NCBI RefSeq assembly: GCF_026340305.1
Contig: NZ_JAPEPI010000002.1
Coordinates: 3,596,001-3,660,000, forward strand
DNA: 64,000 nucleotides
Origin: Streptomyces sp. NBC_01381
Lineage (GTDB): Bacteria > Actinomycetota > Actinomycetes > Streptomycetales > Streptomycetaceae
Reading direction: 5' to 3'
Shown here: piece by piece, positions 28,236 through 37,001 of the stretch
How positions within the stretch are numbered: position 1 is the first letter of the stretch
Layout of the letters: each line of letters starts with the position of its first letter
Notes under the pieces: generated by a model
Databases searched by the model: none
Told to the model about the DNA's origin: nothing
Seen by the model: the letters and a program-made list of their open reading frames with translations, nothing else
Translations under genes and position numbers: made by a program

Positions 28236-28928
28236 CTATCGCCGATGGTCGGCGATCCGGTCGACCAGCCACGCGGTCGCAGGGACCACCGAAAGTGCGG
28301 TGCACCAGCCGCCGAGGACGTCGGTCGGGTAGTGCGCGCTCAGGGCGACCTGCGCCCAGCCCATGGCGGCGCCGGCGACCAGCGCCGCGGCGAGCACGAG
28401 CAACGTGCCGGCCGCCCTGCCGAGGCCTAACCGGCGGGTTGCGAGCAACGCCACCATGAGGGCGAGCGCGGTGAAGAAGGCGGTGTGCCCGCTCGGGTAG
28501 GAGAGGTTGCCTTCGCCGTGGATGGTGCGTCCCACCAGGTGCTTGAGCAGCGTCGCCGCCCCCACGGCCAGCCCGGCACCGGCAACGATGAACACCGCCG
28601 CCCGAGGACGCCGAAGCAGCAGGCAGCCCGCCACGGCGACGACGACCAGCGTCGCCGCTCCGGCGGGCTCTCCCAGGAAGTCAATGGCCAGAGCGACGCG
28701 CCGCCAGGGCGGCCGCACACTGTCCGCCGTCGGCGAGACGAGCCACCTGTCGACCCTGCCGGGCTCGCTGTGGCCGGCGTACAAGACCCCGAGGGCGACG
28801 ACCACGAGGGCGGCGAGGGCCGCGATCGGCCAGAGCCACGCGCGCGGCGACGACGGAGGTCGGCCGACTTCCAGCTCCACTCCGGCCAGGCGATCCAACG
28901 CGAGCCCCCCTCGTCGTGTCCGACCCAC
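28236..28928 (-). CDS. PAP2-family phosphatase
   Basis: Membrane phosphatase (230 aa) with about six hydrophobic segments. The three PAP2 motifs are visible: KHLVGRTI (a weak KxxxxxxRP), SYPSGHTAF and SAHYPTDVLGGW. Such enzymes dephosphorylate lipid pyrophosphates including undecaprenyl pyrophosphate, which would suit the neighbouring exopolysaccharide locus, but it is transcribed toward that locus and may be independent. The start is a GTG. Confidence 0.85.
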   Translation of the reverse strand: MGRTRRGGLALDRLAGVELEVGRPPSSPRAWLWPIAALAALVVVALGVLYAGHSEPGRVDRWLVSPTADSVRPPWRRVALAIDFLGEPAGAATLVVVAVAGCLLLRRPRAAVFIVAGAGLAVGAATLLKHLVGRTIHGEGNLSYPSGHTAFFTALALMVALLATRRLGLGRAAGTLLVLAAALVAGAAMGWAQVALSAHYPTDVLGGWCTALSVVPATAWLVDRIADHRR

Positions 28929-29161
28929 CCTCTTCTACGAGCCTAAGGCGGCCGCGGCCCGGAGGGGGCAGAACTCCCTCCGGGCCACCGACTTGAGGCT
29001 CTGGAAGAACAGACAGCGCACCGGCTGCCCGGTTCACCGCATATCGGCAGGGCGGCCGGGGCCCTCGAAGGGGAAGCGTCGGCCGAGTTGTCCATGCCGT
29101 GGACCGCACAGCCGTGGCGACCACCGTTCACCCGCACCGCGTGCGGCGCCCCGGCCGGCGG

Positions 29162-30202
29162 TCAGAACTCCACGGTGACAAAGCCGTCCTCGTCAGCCGG
29201 TGCGGGTGCCAGCACGCGGTAGCCGAACTCCTGCTTCAGGCTGCCGAGGTCCCAGTTCGCCGCCCGCCCCCGGTAGTTGAAGACGAGATCCTTGGTCGCC
29301 CCGCCGTTCTTCAGGATCCGGGCGATGGCGATGTCGTCCGGATGACCGTGGATCTTTCCATTGGTGGAGATCAGGTAGCGCCCGCAGTCGAGGAGACCGA
29401 GGAGCTCGTTCGAGATGTTCTTGGAGCTGCCGTGGTGGGCGACCTTCAGGGCGTCGATGCGCAGGCGCCCGCCCTCGTCCTCGGCGCGTGGCCGGATCGA
29501 GGCCACCAGACGCGGGTCGTCGGCGTCGCCGGTGAAGACGATCCGGGTGCCCTCGAACTCGAACAGCAGGCCGATGCTGGTCGGGTTCGTCGGGGAACCG
29601 TCCCGCTTGAACGGCGCGGCGGCCAGCTCGTCGACGTCGATCACGCCGAAGTGTTCGATGCCGGGCACCTCCTCCCGCTCCATGGGGTCCACGCCCGGGA
29701 TCAGCCCGGCCTGCCGGCACTTCGCCGTCCACGTGGGAATCAGCGACTCCAACAGAGTGCGGTCCGGCGCGAGCACCTCCATCGTGGATCCGTCGTCGAA
29801 CCAGGTCAGCGGATGGCCCACTTCGATGCTGCGGCCCTCGAAGGCCTTGTTCCAGGGGAGCTGTTGGGTGATGAGCGCGGTGGTGAGCTTCTCCCCGTCC
29901 ACCGCGCCGAAGATCTCGCGGTCGTGAAGATGGTCGAAGCCGTTGAACCACACGTCCCCGAACTCGACCGGCCGGTCGGGGTCTTCGAGCATCGCCAGTA
30001 CGCCGAGAATGTGGTCCTGGTCGACATGGGTCACCACGAGCACGTCGATCGGGCCGTCCAGTTCGGCGAGCAGCGGCTTGATCCGCTCATAGGTGCCGTG
30101 CCGTCCGCCGTCGAAGAGGATCCTCCGGGTGAAGTCGTCGTCACCGTATTCGAGGAGCAGGCAGTCGCCGTCCTCCGCGGGCAGCATCCTGAGCCGTATC
30201 AT
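29162..30202 (-). CDS. MBL-fold hydrolase (ComEC/Rec2-like) of the caspase operon
   Basis: Third gene of a minus-strand operon (346 aa). It starts RLRMLPAEDGDCLLLEY and has the metal motif THVDQDHILG at residues 58-67, where the second His of the usual HxHxDH is Asp (HxDxDH), a variant seen in ComEC/Rec2-type proteins. FTGDADDPR and KVAHHGSSKN supply the later ligands. It lacks signal peptide and membrane segments. It may be a nuclease, phosphodiesterase or other hydrolase. The ATG shares one base with the upstream stop (TGATG), so translation is coupled to the middle gene. Confidence 0.82.
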   Translation of the reverse strand: MIRLRMLPAEDGDCLLLEYGDDDFTRRILFDGGRHGTYERIKPLLAELDGPIDVLVVTHVDQDHILGVLAMLEDPDRPVEFGDVWFNGFDHLHDREIFGAVDGEKLTTALITQQLPWNKAFEGRSIEVGHPLTWFDDGSTMEVLAPDRTLLESLIPTWTAKCRQAGLIPGVDPMEREEVPGIEHFGVIDVDELAAAPFKRDGSPTNPTSIGLLFEFEGTRIVFTGDADDPRLVASIRPRAEDEGGRLRIDALKVAHHGSSKNISNELLGLLDCGRYLISTNGKIHGHPDDIAIARILKNGGATKDLVFNYRGRAANWDLGSLKQEFGYRVLAPAPADEDGFVTVEF

Positions 30203-31497
30203 CACGCACTCCCTTGCCGCAGGTCGAGAATCAGGAACGGCTCGCGCATATCGGCCAGCCAGGACAGCCGGCGAGCCTGGTCGAGGCGTTCTCCGCACTC
30301 GGGGTCGTCGGGGAAGGCGGAGAGCCCCTCGACGAGCCAGACAAGACCGAGCGTGTAGAACGGGATGCCGCGGTCGAAGGCCTCGATCAGCCCCTTCCGG
30401 GCCCCCTCCCTGTCCGGCGAGGCGCGACGCAGCTGCCGCACCGCCCGCAGGATCGCCCCGTCGCTGAGCCAGCGGAAGGAGCCGGCGAGCCGCTCCAGCC
30501 ACGGGTCCCAGTACGCCTCGCCCGTCGAGTGGTCGGTACCGATGAGGACGTAGGCGCCGGCCGCCGCCGCGAGCGGGTTCTGGAACTTGGAGTTGAGCAT
30601 CGCCCCGACATCGGTGAAGAGCTGGGCCGCCATGTCCAGGGCTCCCTGGGCCATGTACGCGAGCCCCGCGCCGACCGCCGGATCGCGGACGGCCACGGAG
30701 GCCGCGCTGCCGGTCGGGCTCTGCCGCAGATTGACCAGGACCTCGACCTCGCTCGTGCCCCAGGGCAGCGGGAGGGTGACAAGACGTACGGATCCGGCGG
30801 CCTCCACGACCAGGAACTGCCGCGTGCCGGGGGACTCGCCATGGGCTCCGACAGGTCCGTTCGGACCGAAGCGGTAGAGCGGTGTGACCGCATCGCCGCG
30901 CACGTCGGGCGCCCGCAGGACGTGGGGCTCGCCCTGGGCGACCAGTTGGGCAACCGGGCGATCCGGCGGGTTCTCCGCCAGCGCAAGCATCGACGCGAAG
31001 GTACAGCTCGTGGGCGCGGCGTCACCGACCCAGGTGGCCAGCCCGGTCAGGGCTACGGCCGCCTCGGGAGTGGCATCGTCCGCCACGGTGGCGGTTGCGG
31101 CGGGGGCGACCATGGACCGTGAGGCGACCGACTCGGCGAGCGGGGCCTCGGAGGAACTGTGGTAGACCCGGCCCGGCTCGATGTTGCCCATGAGGTACTG
31201 CCAGGAGTGCGTCTCGTACGGCGAGTCCGTCATGTGGAACTCCACCGAAGTCTCCTCGCCCTCCACCGCCACGGCATTCTCCGTCAGCACAAGACCGGAC
31301 GGCAGGGTTGCCGACACGACATAGCGGCCGGGCGCCACCGAGTACCGCCTGGGCTGGGGCGGGCTCCCGCAGGGGATCAGGATGTTGCGCCGGTTCTTGA
31401 CTTCGAGGTCGGCCGAGTAGATGTCACCGACGATCACCGAGTCGTTGGACTCTCCCGCGGAGGAGAGGAAGAGCCTGACCGCGAGTGTGGCGCTCAT
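30202..31497 (-). CDS. Unknown protein with N-terminal beta-sandwich, middle gene of caspase-MBL operon
   Basis: A 431-aa protein I do not recognise. Residues about 1-95 look like a beta-sandwich of the carboxypeptidase-regulatory or PEGA type (APGRYVVSATLPSGLVL, then EETSVEFHM). Residues about 150-270 look like a second beta-rich part. The last 150 residues are helical (MAQGALDMAAQLFTDVGAML, LRAVRQLRRASPDREGARK). No signal peptide or catalytic motif is visible. ATG 31497 overlaps the protease stop by ATGA; the reading frame stays open upstream but that part has shadow-like composition. The context suggests a sensor, adaptor or protease target. Confidence 0.72.
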   Translation of the reverse strand: MSATLAVRLFLSSAGESNDSVIVGDIYSADLEVKNRRNILIPCGSPPQPRRYSVAPGRYVVSATLPSGLVLTENAVAVEGEETSVEFHMTDSPYETHSWQYLMGNIEPGRVYHSSSEAPLAESVASRSMVAPAATATVADDATPEAAVALTGLATWVGDAAPTSCTFASMLALAENPPDRPVAQLVAQGEPHVLRAPDVRGDAVTPLYRFGPNGPVGAHGESPGTRQFLVVEAAGSVRLVTLPLPWGTSEVEVLVNLRQSPTGSAASVAVRDPAVGAGLAYMAQGALDMAAQLFTDVGAMLNSKFQNPLAAAAGAYVLIGTDHSTGEAYWDPWLERLAGSFRWLSDGAILRAVRQLRRASPDREGARKGLIEAFDRGIPFYTLGLVWLVEGLSAFPDDPECGERLDQARRLSWLADMREPFLILDLRQGSA

Positions 31498-32672
31498 GGC
31501 CTGGCCAATCCGATGCGGAACAACGGTGGGCGGGCATCGAGTCGGTCCTCGCGTACGTCTTCGAGGCCGAGGACGGCCTCGACCTCGTAACGGCCGAACG
31601 GCAGGGACAGGGCCCACTCGCGGATGTCGGGCTCTTCGCCGGGGTCGGGCGGCGGGCGTCGCCGCTCCTCTTGTCCATCGCGTCGGCAGATGAATTCGGC
31701 GAGCGCGTTGTCCTCCTTGGGCCGGCACCCGATGTACACGGGGACGACCGGGTCGCGCCGCAACTCGTGGAAGTCGAAGTCGAACGACTCGGCGCTGACC
31801 GGTGTCGCGGCGCTCGTGAGGGTGCCCGCGAAGGAAGGCTCTTTCATGAAGCGGGTGATCGCGTGCTTCAGAGTGTCGATGGTCACCCGCCACACGCGGT
31901 CTTCGGTGTTCTCGCTCCCGGCGCCGTCGAAGCTCCGCAGCAGCGCACTGGTGAACAGACTGACTTCGTCGGCGCGCGCGAAGGACTCCTCACCGTGCAG
32001 GGTCCCGTAGATGGCGGCGTGTTCGCGTGGGAGGAAGCCGTCGGGCCGTGTGTTCCCGGAGATCGGGACCTGTCCGAGGTTGTCCGTGCCCACCACCCTG
32101 ACGAGTCTGTCGGAGCCGGCCCGGCAGGCGTCGACGAAGAAGACCTGCTGGGCGGCCTTGCAGCTGCCGAGTCCCCGCCGCAGCGCCTCGAAGTGCAGTG
32201 CGCCGTTCAGCGGGCTGTTCAGGTCTGCGAATATGTCCGCCGCCAGCAGAGACGTGTCGACCCCGAGCGAGACACCGTGGCCACAGAAGTAGAAGACCAG
32301 CCGGGCCTGGTCGTGGTCGCCCCGGATCTTCCACTCCTTGACGGCGGCCACGATGTTGTCGATGGTTGCCGCTTCCACAACGTGCGGCTCCCCGTCCCGC
32401 GAGTTGATGAATGGGCCGGGATCCGCCTCGCTCAGCAGGAGTGCCAGGCTTCCCAGCGGCCTACCCGTGTCGTGGTACTCGTCGATCATCCACGTGGCGA
32501 ACTTGCGCGCCGAGAGGGGCGGCGAGGACAGCTGCCGCATCCCCACGGCACCCGGATGGTCCGTCGGCGACGGGCCGCCGTCCAGATGCGTGTACGCCCC
32601 GACCCCGATGACGAGCGCGTGAGTGGACGCGGGCCCCGCGTTCTCGTCCAGGTGCACCGTGAAAGCGGCCAT
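31494..32672 (-). CDS. Caspase-like cysteine protease (peptidase C14 family)
   Basis: First gene of the operon (392 aa). The N-terminal caspase-like domain has HALVIGVGAYTHL (18-30), the catalytic His in YFCGHGVSLG (His132) and the catalytic Cys in FFVDACRAG (Cys183), the order and spacing of C14 proteases. After about residue 300 there is a separate beta-rich domain ending with LPFGRYEVEAVLG, similar to a segment in the next protein. ATG 32672 has AGGAGG just ahead and is preferred over an upstream start. The operon order protease, beta-sandwich protein, MBL hydrolase suggests a stress or defence module, though no such role is proven. Confidence 0.85.
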   Translation of the reverse strand: MAAFTVHLDENAGPASTHALVIGVGAYTHLDGGPSPTDHPGAVGMRQLSSPPLSARKFATWMIDEYHDTGRPLGSLALLLSEADPGPFINSRDGEPHVVEAATIDNIVAAVKEWKIRGDHDQARLVFYFCGHGVSLGVDTSLLAADIFADLNSPLNGALHFEALRRGLGSCKAAQQVFFVDACRAGSDRLVRVVGTDNLGQVPISGNTRPDGFLPREHAAIYGTLHGEESFARADEVSLFTSALLRSFDGAGSENTEDRVWRVTIDTLKHAITRFMKEPSFAGTLTSAATPVSAESFDFDFHELRRDPVVPVYIGCRPKEDNALAEFICRRDGQEERRRPPPDPGEEPDIREWALSLPFGRYEVEAVLGLEDVREDRLDARPPLFRIGLARP

Positions 32673-32718
32673 GGGACCTCCTGAGACGCACCGGCAGACC
32701 GGTGGGAGGTTTGCTCCT

Positions 32719-32748
32719 ATTATAGAAATGAATACGGGCAACTGTCCC
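32719..32748 (-). promoter_or_regulatory. Probable promoter of the caspase operon in the divergent region
   Basis: On the minus strand a perfect TATAAT lies at 32724-32719 with GGGACA (32748-32743) 18 bases upstream as a weak -35. Transcription would start near 32712, about 40 bases before the protease ATG. A consensus -10 of this kind stands out in such GC-rich DNA. The same AT-rich patch may also hold elements for the divergent DUF2235 gene. Confidence 0.5.
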
Positions 32749-32760
32749 TCGGAGACCGTT

Positions 32761-33846
32761 ATGGTCAAGAACATCGTGATGTGCCTGGACGGTACGGGCA
32801 ATCAGCTCAAGGCTCGCGGCAATACCAATGTCGTCAAGCTCTACGAGATGCTCGACCTCCGCGACCCCACCGCACAGATCGCCTACTACGACCCCGGCGT
32901 CGGCACCTTCTCCGCCGCCGGTGCCTGGTCGCTCCCGGCCCGCAAGCTCTCCAAGCTCTTCGGGCTCGCCTTCGGCTCCGGACTCAAGGCCAATCTCGCC
33001 GAGGCCTATACGTATCTGATGCACCATTACGAACCCGGAGACCGGATCTACCTCTTCGGCTTCAGCCGGGGCGCATACACCGCCCGCGCCCTCGCGGGGC
33101 TGCTCAAGTCCGTCGGCCTGCTCCGCCCCGGCTCGGAGAACCTCGTCCCGTACGCCGTCGCCGTCTACGCCAAGAACCGGACCTTCAGCAACGACGACTG
33201 GAAGCAACTGCACGCATTCGCCGACGCGTTCAGCAGGAAAGTGGACGAACGGACGGGCATCCCTGTCCATTTCATGGGGCTGTGGGACTCGGTGAAGGCC
33301 GCCGGACTGCTGCGCTGGAACCTGCGCTGGCTCTTCACCCGGCGGATCCCCAACGTCGGCCGGGTCCGCCACGCCGTCTCCATCGACGAGAAGCGCCGAC
33401 CGTACGAGGAGTACCTCGTCTTCCCCCCGGAGGAACCGGGGCCGGGCCCGCTGATCGAGGAGGTCTGGTTCGCCGGAGTCCACTCCGACGTGGGCGGCAC
33501 CTTCGAGGGCGACGCCCCGAAGCAGCCGGAAGACGACCCGAAGCTGTCCACGGTCGCCCTCAAATGGATCGTGGACGGTGCCCTCGACTCCGGCCTGCTG
33601 CTCAAGGACAGGGCGTACGCGAAGCACGTCACGCTCGGCCCCGCTCACGCGCTCGGCACGGTGCACCGCATGGGCGCCGTCTGGGCCCTGCTCACCTACC
33701 GGCGCCGCCGCGTCCCCGACGGTGCCCAGGTACACGAGAGCGTACGGCTGCGCATCGAATCCAATGGCGCATACGGGAAGCGGATCCCGGCCAGTGTCGG
33801 CTGGGCGGACAAGGATTGGCTGTCCCCGCACCCGGGCGCCGGCTGA
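32761..33846 (+). CDS. DUF2235 alpha/beta hydrolase (Tle1-like domain)
   Basis: Serine hydrolase of the DUF2235 group (361 aa), related to phospholipase-type T6SS effectors but also common as stand-alone cytoplasmic proteins. It has the early Asp motif MCLDGTGNQ, NTNVVKLYEML, the nucleophile elbow GFSRGAYTARAL (Ser102), MGLWDSVKA and the acid-bearing GVHSDVGGTF. No signal peptide. ATG 32761 is chosen because GGAG lies about 8 bases ahead; ATG 32728 is an in-frame alternative. Divergent from the caspase operon with 88 bases between start codons, so co-regulation is possible. Confidence 0.84.
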   Translation: MVKNIVMCLDGTGNQLKARGNTNVVKLYEMLDLRDPTAQIAYYDPGVGTFSAAGAWSLPARKLSKLFGLAFGSGLKANLAEAYTYLMHHYEPGDRIYLFGFSRGAYTARALAGLLKSVGLLRPGSENLVPYAVAVYAKNRTFSNDDWKQLHAFADAFSRKVDERTGIPVHFMGLWDSVKAAGLLRWNLRWLFTRRIPNVGRVRHAVSIDEKRRPYEEYLVFPPEEPGPGPLIEEVWFAGVHSDVGGTFEGDAPKQPEDDPKLSTVALKWIVDGALDSGLLLKDRAYAKHVTLGPAHALGTVHRMGAVWALLTYRRRRVPDGAQVHESVRLRIESNGAYGKRIPASVGWADKDWLSPHPGAG

Positions 33847-33998
33847 CGGGATCAAACCGCGTAGAGCGCAAGGCAGTTCGAGTTGCAGCCATCCCGGCGC
33901 GGACGGACGACGGAAAGGAGTTGCGGCCCACGGCGGGGTCCCGGTCCTGCGCGGTTCCAAAGAGTCTCACCCGCTGGCGGCGGTTCGGTTCCCCAGTG

Positions 33999-34334
33999 AT
34001 GGCGTTCGCCGCTGGTGCGACCTCCGGATTCAGCGGCACGTCCGGACCCCTCAAGGGGCTTGCGGTCCGCGGCCTTGCCCTGGATCGCCTCCACCTCGTC
34101 GGCGCGCTTTCCATGGCCTCGCTCGTCGGGGATGTCACGAAGACCGCCGTCTGGACGGATGCCGCGCTCCTTACGGGCGGGGACTATCTCGTCGCCTTGG
34201 CGTGTCTGCCGCTGATGTTCTTCGCGACGTTTCTCGGCAGGCGCTTCAACACCAGAATCGGCGAGCGTGGATACACAGGCCTGTTCTGGACCGTCATGGC
34301 GGGCTACACCGGGCGCCTGTTGGCCGGTCTGTAA
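33999..34334 (+). pseudogene. 3' fragment of a TauE/SafE-type permease
   Basis: About 111 codons with the features of the second half of a sulphite-exporter-type permease: a GATSGFSGTSGPLKGLAVR repeat motif, then LVGALSMASLVGDVTKTAV and two further hydrophobic segments. Full-length family members are about 240-260 aa, and no first half is found upstream, where the DUF2235 gene ends at 33846. It could still be expressed from ATG 33999 but looks like a remnant left by a deletion. Confidence 0.6.
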
Positions 34335-34568
34335 GGGCGAGTTGACACCGACTTGCCATCAGCTTCCTGTCGTTGAGGTAGATGTCCGGCTGGTCCGTGC
34401 ACGTCACTTTGTCACCGGTACTGCGTCACACGGCGGCGTGCGCAGGAGTCGTAAAGAGTTTGCGCATGATTCTTGGGATTCGGTCACGGGGGAGGAAAAC
34501 TCGGAGGGCTCACTCGGCGCTTTCGAACAGGTCGGGCGCCGACCCATGCGATGGGAGACCGATCAACG

Positions 34569-35498
34569 ATGTTCACTCTGGTACGGAGCAGAGTGCGGAC
34601 GGCCGCGCTCGCGCTAGCGGCGGTCGCCGCCCTCGCCTTCGGCACGACCGCGACGACCGGCGCAGCAGCGGCCCCTGCTCCCGCTCCCGCCCCCACGAAA
34701 CAGGGGCCGACCTCGGTGGCGTACGTCGAGGTGAACAACAACAGCATGCTGAACGTCGGCAAGTACACCCTCGCCAACGGCGGCGACAACGTCTTCGACG
34801 TCGCCGTGATCTTCGCGGCGAACATCAACTACGACGCCGGCAAGAAGGAGGCATATCTGCACTTCAACGAGAACGTGCAGCGCGTCCTCGACAACGCGGA
34901 CACGGAGATAAGGCCGTTGCAGCAGAAGGGCATCAAGGTCGTCCTCTCGGTGCTCGGCAACCACCAGGGCGCGGGCTTCGCCAACTTCCCGTCCCAGCAA
35001 GCGGCTTCGGCGTTCGCGAAGCAGATGTCGGACACCGTGACCAAGTACGGTCTCGACGGCATCGACTTCGACGACGAGTACGCCGAGTACGGCAACAACG
35101 GCACCGGCCAGCCCAACGACAGCTCCTTCGTGCACCTGGTGACGGCGCTGCGCGCGAACATGCCGGACAAGATCATCAGCCTCTACAACATCGGCCCGGC
35201 CGCGTCGCGCCTCTCCTACGGCGGCGTCGACGTCTCGTCCAAGTTCGACTACGCCTGGAACCCGTACTACGGCACCTGGCAGGTCCCCGAGATCTCACTG
35301 CCCAAGTCGAAGCTGTCGCCGGCGGCCGTCGAGATCGGCCGGACCTCGCAGAGCACGACCGCCGACCTCGCCCGCCGCACCGTCAGCGAGGGGTACGGCG
35401 TCTATCTGACGTACAACCTCGACGGCTCCGACCGCAGCGCCGATGTCTCCGCGTTCACCAGGGAGTTGTACGGCAGTGACGCCGTCTACGCTCCGTAG
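34569..35498 (+). CDS. endoH: Secreted endo-beta-N-acetylglucosaminidase H (GH18)
   Basis: Cuts between the two core GlcNAc residues of high-mannose N-glycans on glycoproteins. The 309-aa precursor has a signal peptide (about residues 1-35, cleavage near an Ala-Pro-rich stretch) and a mature part matching the known Streptomyces plicatus enzyme as I remember it (VAYVEVNNNSMLNVGKYTL, LSVLGNHQGAGFANFPSQQA). The GH18 signature DGIDFDDEYAEYG places catalytic Asp168 and Glu170. ATG 34569 is chosen because the signal peptide begins MFTLVRSRVRTAALAL as in that enzyme. It is the first of several secreted enzymes here that attack animal- or fungal-type glycoproteins. Confidence 0.95.
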   Translation: MFTLVRSRVRTAALALAAVAALAFGTTATTGAAAAPAPAPAPTKQGPTSVAYVEVNNNSMLNVGKYTLANGGDNVFDVAVIFAANINYDAGKKEAYLHFNENVQRVLDNADTEIRPLQQKGIKVVLSVLGNHQGAGFANFPSQQAASAFAKQMSDTVTKYGLDGIDFDDEYAEYGNNGTGQPNDSSFVHLVTALRANMPDKIISLYNIGPAASRLSYGGVDVSSKFDYAWNPYYGTWQVPEISLPKSKLSPAAVEIGRTSQSTTADLARRTVSEGYGVYLTYNLDGSDRSADVSAFTRELYGSDAVYAP

Positions 35499-35508
35499 GG
35501 CGATCGCA

Positions 35509-35525
35509 CGCCCCAGTGCGGGGCG
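35509..35525 (+). terminator. Weak hairpin after the endo H gene
   Basis: A 6-bp GC stem (CGCCCC, loop AGTGC, GGGGCG) begins 10 bases after the endo H stop codon. There is no T-run; it may help end transcription before the P450 gene. Confidence 0.3.
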
Positions 35526-35681
35526 GCGCTCCCTCGGAACTCGCCGCATTCCGTAGGACCGCGATCCGTGCAGGCCGCGCCTTCGACAACGATGTCGGGG
35601 GCGCGGTGTGTGGGGGTGGGGGGCAGTTGAGGCCCCTCGGGCTGACCCGAGGGGGAAAGACCTGCGACAGGAGGCACCGTT

Positions 35682-36995
35682 TTGCGTATCCCTGGACCCG
35701 AGCACCAGGAGGACGGCGGGCTGAGCGCCATCGCGGCTGCGGGCGGGCTGCACCGGCATCAATTACGCCTGCACGAGGCGTACGGGCCCGTCGTGCGCTT
35801 CCAACTGCCGGGCGCGGGCACGGCGGTGTCGGTCGCCGACCCCGTGCTTCTGGAGGCCACGGCGCACATCGACAAGCGGCCCGAGGAGCTGTTCGCGTTC
35901 CTGGACCCGCTGTGCGAGGCGGGCAACCTGCAAGTGCTGCCCGCCGACGAGCACACACCCTGGCGCCGACTGCTGCTCTCGGTGCTCGCCGGACGGCCGG
36001 CTCACGAGTGGCACTTCGCGCGCTTCAACGAGCTGGCGGGGGAACTCGCGGACCGCTGGGCCGGGCAGGCCGACGGCGAACCCGTAGAACTGCAGAAGGA
36101 GTTGACCGCGCTGTCGCTCCGCATGATCTGCGGGTTCGCGCTCGGTGGCGCGGAAACCGACACGGACCGCGTGGTCGCCGCGTTCGAGGAGGTGCTCACC
36201 GAACACCTCGGGCGGCTCTACCAGGTACCGCGGCCCGACCCGCGCTCGGCGCAGCGGGCCGAGGAGGCCCTCGTACATCTGCGCGCGACGGTCGACCGCG
36301 TGGTGGCGGCGCATCGTCCGGGCGGCCGCACCGACCGCAGCGACCTGATCGGGGCGCTCGTCGAGGCCGGTGAGAGCCCGGCGCGGATCCGGGACACCGT
36401 GATGGTGACGCTGCTCGCCGCCCACCACACCACGGGCGTCGCCGTCTCATGGACGCTGCACCTGCTGGGTCGCCATCCCGAGGCGGCCGATCGCGTCACC
36501 GCCGAACTGGACCAGGTGCTGGGCGAGCGCGCCACGCCCGATTACGGTGATCTGCGGCGGCTCACTTATCTCGACATGGTGCTCAAGGAGTCGATGCGCC
36601 TGTTCCCGCCCGGTCCGTACGGCGCACGTGAGACCACCGAGGACCTGGTTCTTGGCCCGTACGAGATCCCGGCCGGGACGACGGTGTTCTATCCGTTCTG
36701 GGCGGTGCACCTGAACCCCGAGCACTGGCCCGACCCGGAGCGGTTCGACCCCGAGCGTTTCACGCCGCAGGAGGTGGCCAAGCGGCCGCGGCTCGCGTAC
36801 GTCCCCTTCGGGATCGGGCCACGCAGCTGCGAGGGCGCCGCCTTGGCCACGGTCGAGGCCCAGCTCGTCCTGGCCGTCCTCCTCAAGCGCCTGCGCTTCC
36901 GGCCCGCGCCGGGGCACGAAGTGACGCCGGTGGAGCGGTTCGTGCTGTGGGCACGGGACGGGATCCGGATGACGGTGCGGCTGCGGGACCTCTAG
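35682..36995 (+). CDS. Cytochrome P450
   Basis: Haem monooxygenase (437 aa). The I-helix oxygen motif reads LAAHHTTGVAVS, the K-helix ExxR is in KESMRLFPPG, and the haem-binding loop is FGIGPRSCEGAAL with the Cys ligand. No N-terminal membrane anchor is visible. It starts with TTG at 35682, with AGGAGG at 35669-35674. No ferredoxin or reductase gene is adjacent, so redox partners lie elsewhere. Substrate unknown. Confidence 0.9.
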   Translation: MRIPGPEHQEDGGLSAIAAAGGLHRHQLRLHEAYGPVVRFQLPGAGTAVSVADPVLLEATAHIDKRPEELFAFLDPLCEAGNLQVLPADEHTPWRRLLLSVLAGRPAHEWHFARFNELAGELADRWAGQADGEPVELQKELTALSLRMICGFALGGAETDTDRVVAAFEEVLTEHLGRLYQVPRPDPRSAQRAEEALVHLRATVDRVVAAHRPGGRTDRSDLIGALVEAGESPARIRDTVMVTLLAAHHTTGVAVSWTLHLLGRHPEAADRVTAELDQVLGERATPDYGDLRRLTYLDMVLKESMRLFPPGPYGARETTEDLVLGPYEIPAGTTVFYPFWAVHLNPEHWPDPERFDPERFTPQEVAKRPRLAYVPFGIGPRSCEGAALATVEAQLVLAVLLKRLRFRPAPGHEVTPVERFVLWARDGIRMTVRLRDL

Positions 36996-37001
36996 GGCGC
37001 T

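Noticed and set aside
29162..32672. Caspase as part of a type III CRISPR (Craspase-like) system
   Set aside because: No cas genes, repeats or TPR-CHAT-type protein are present in the window.
34569..36995. Endo H and P450 as the edge of an antibiotic gene cluster
   Set aside because: No synthase, peptide synthetase or terpene cyclase gene lies nearby, and the neighbours are catabolic.
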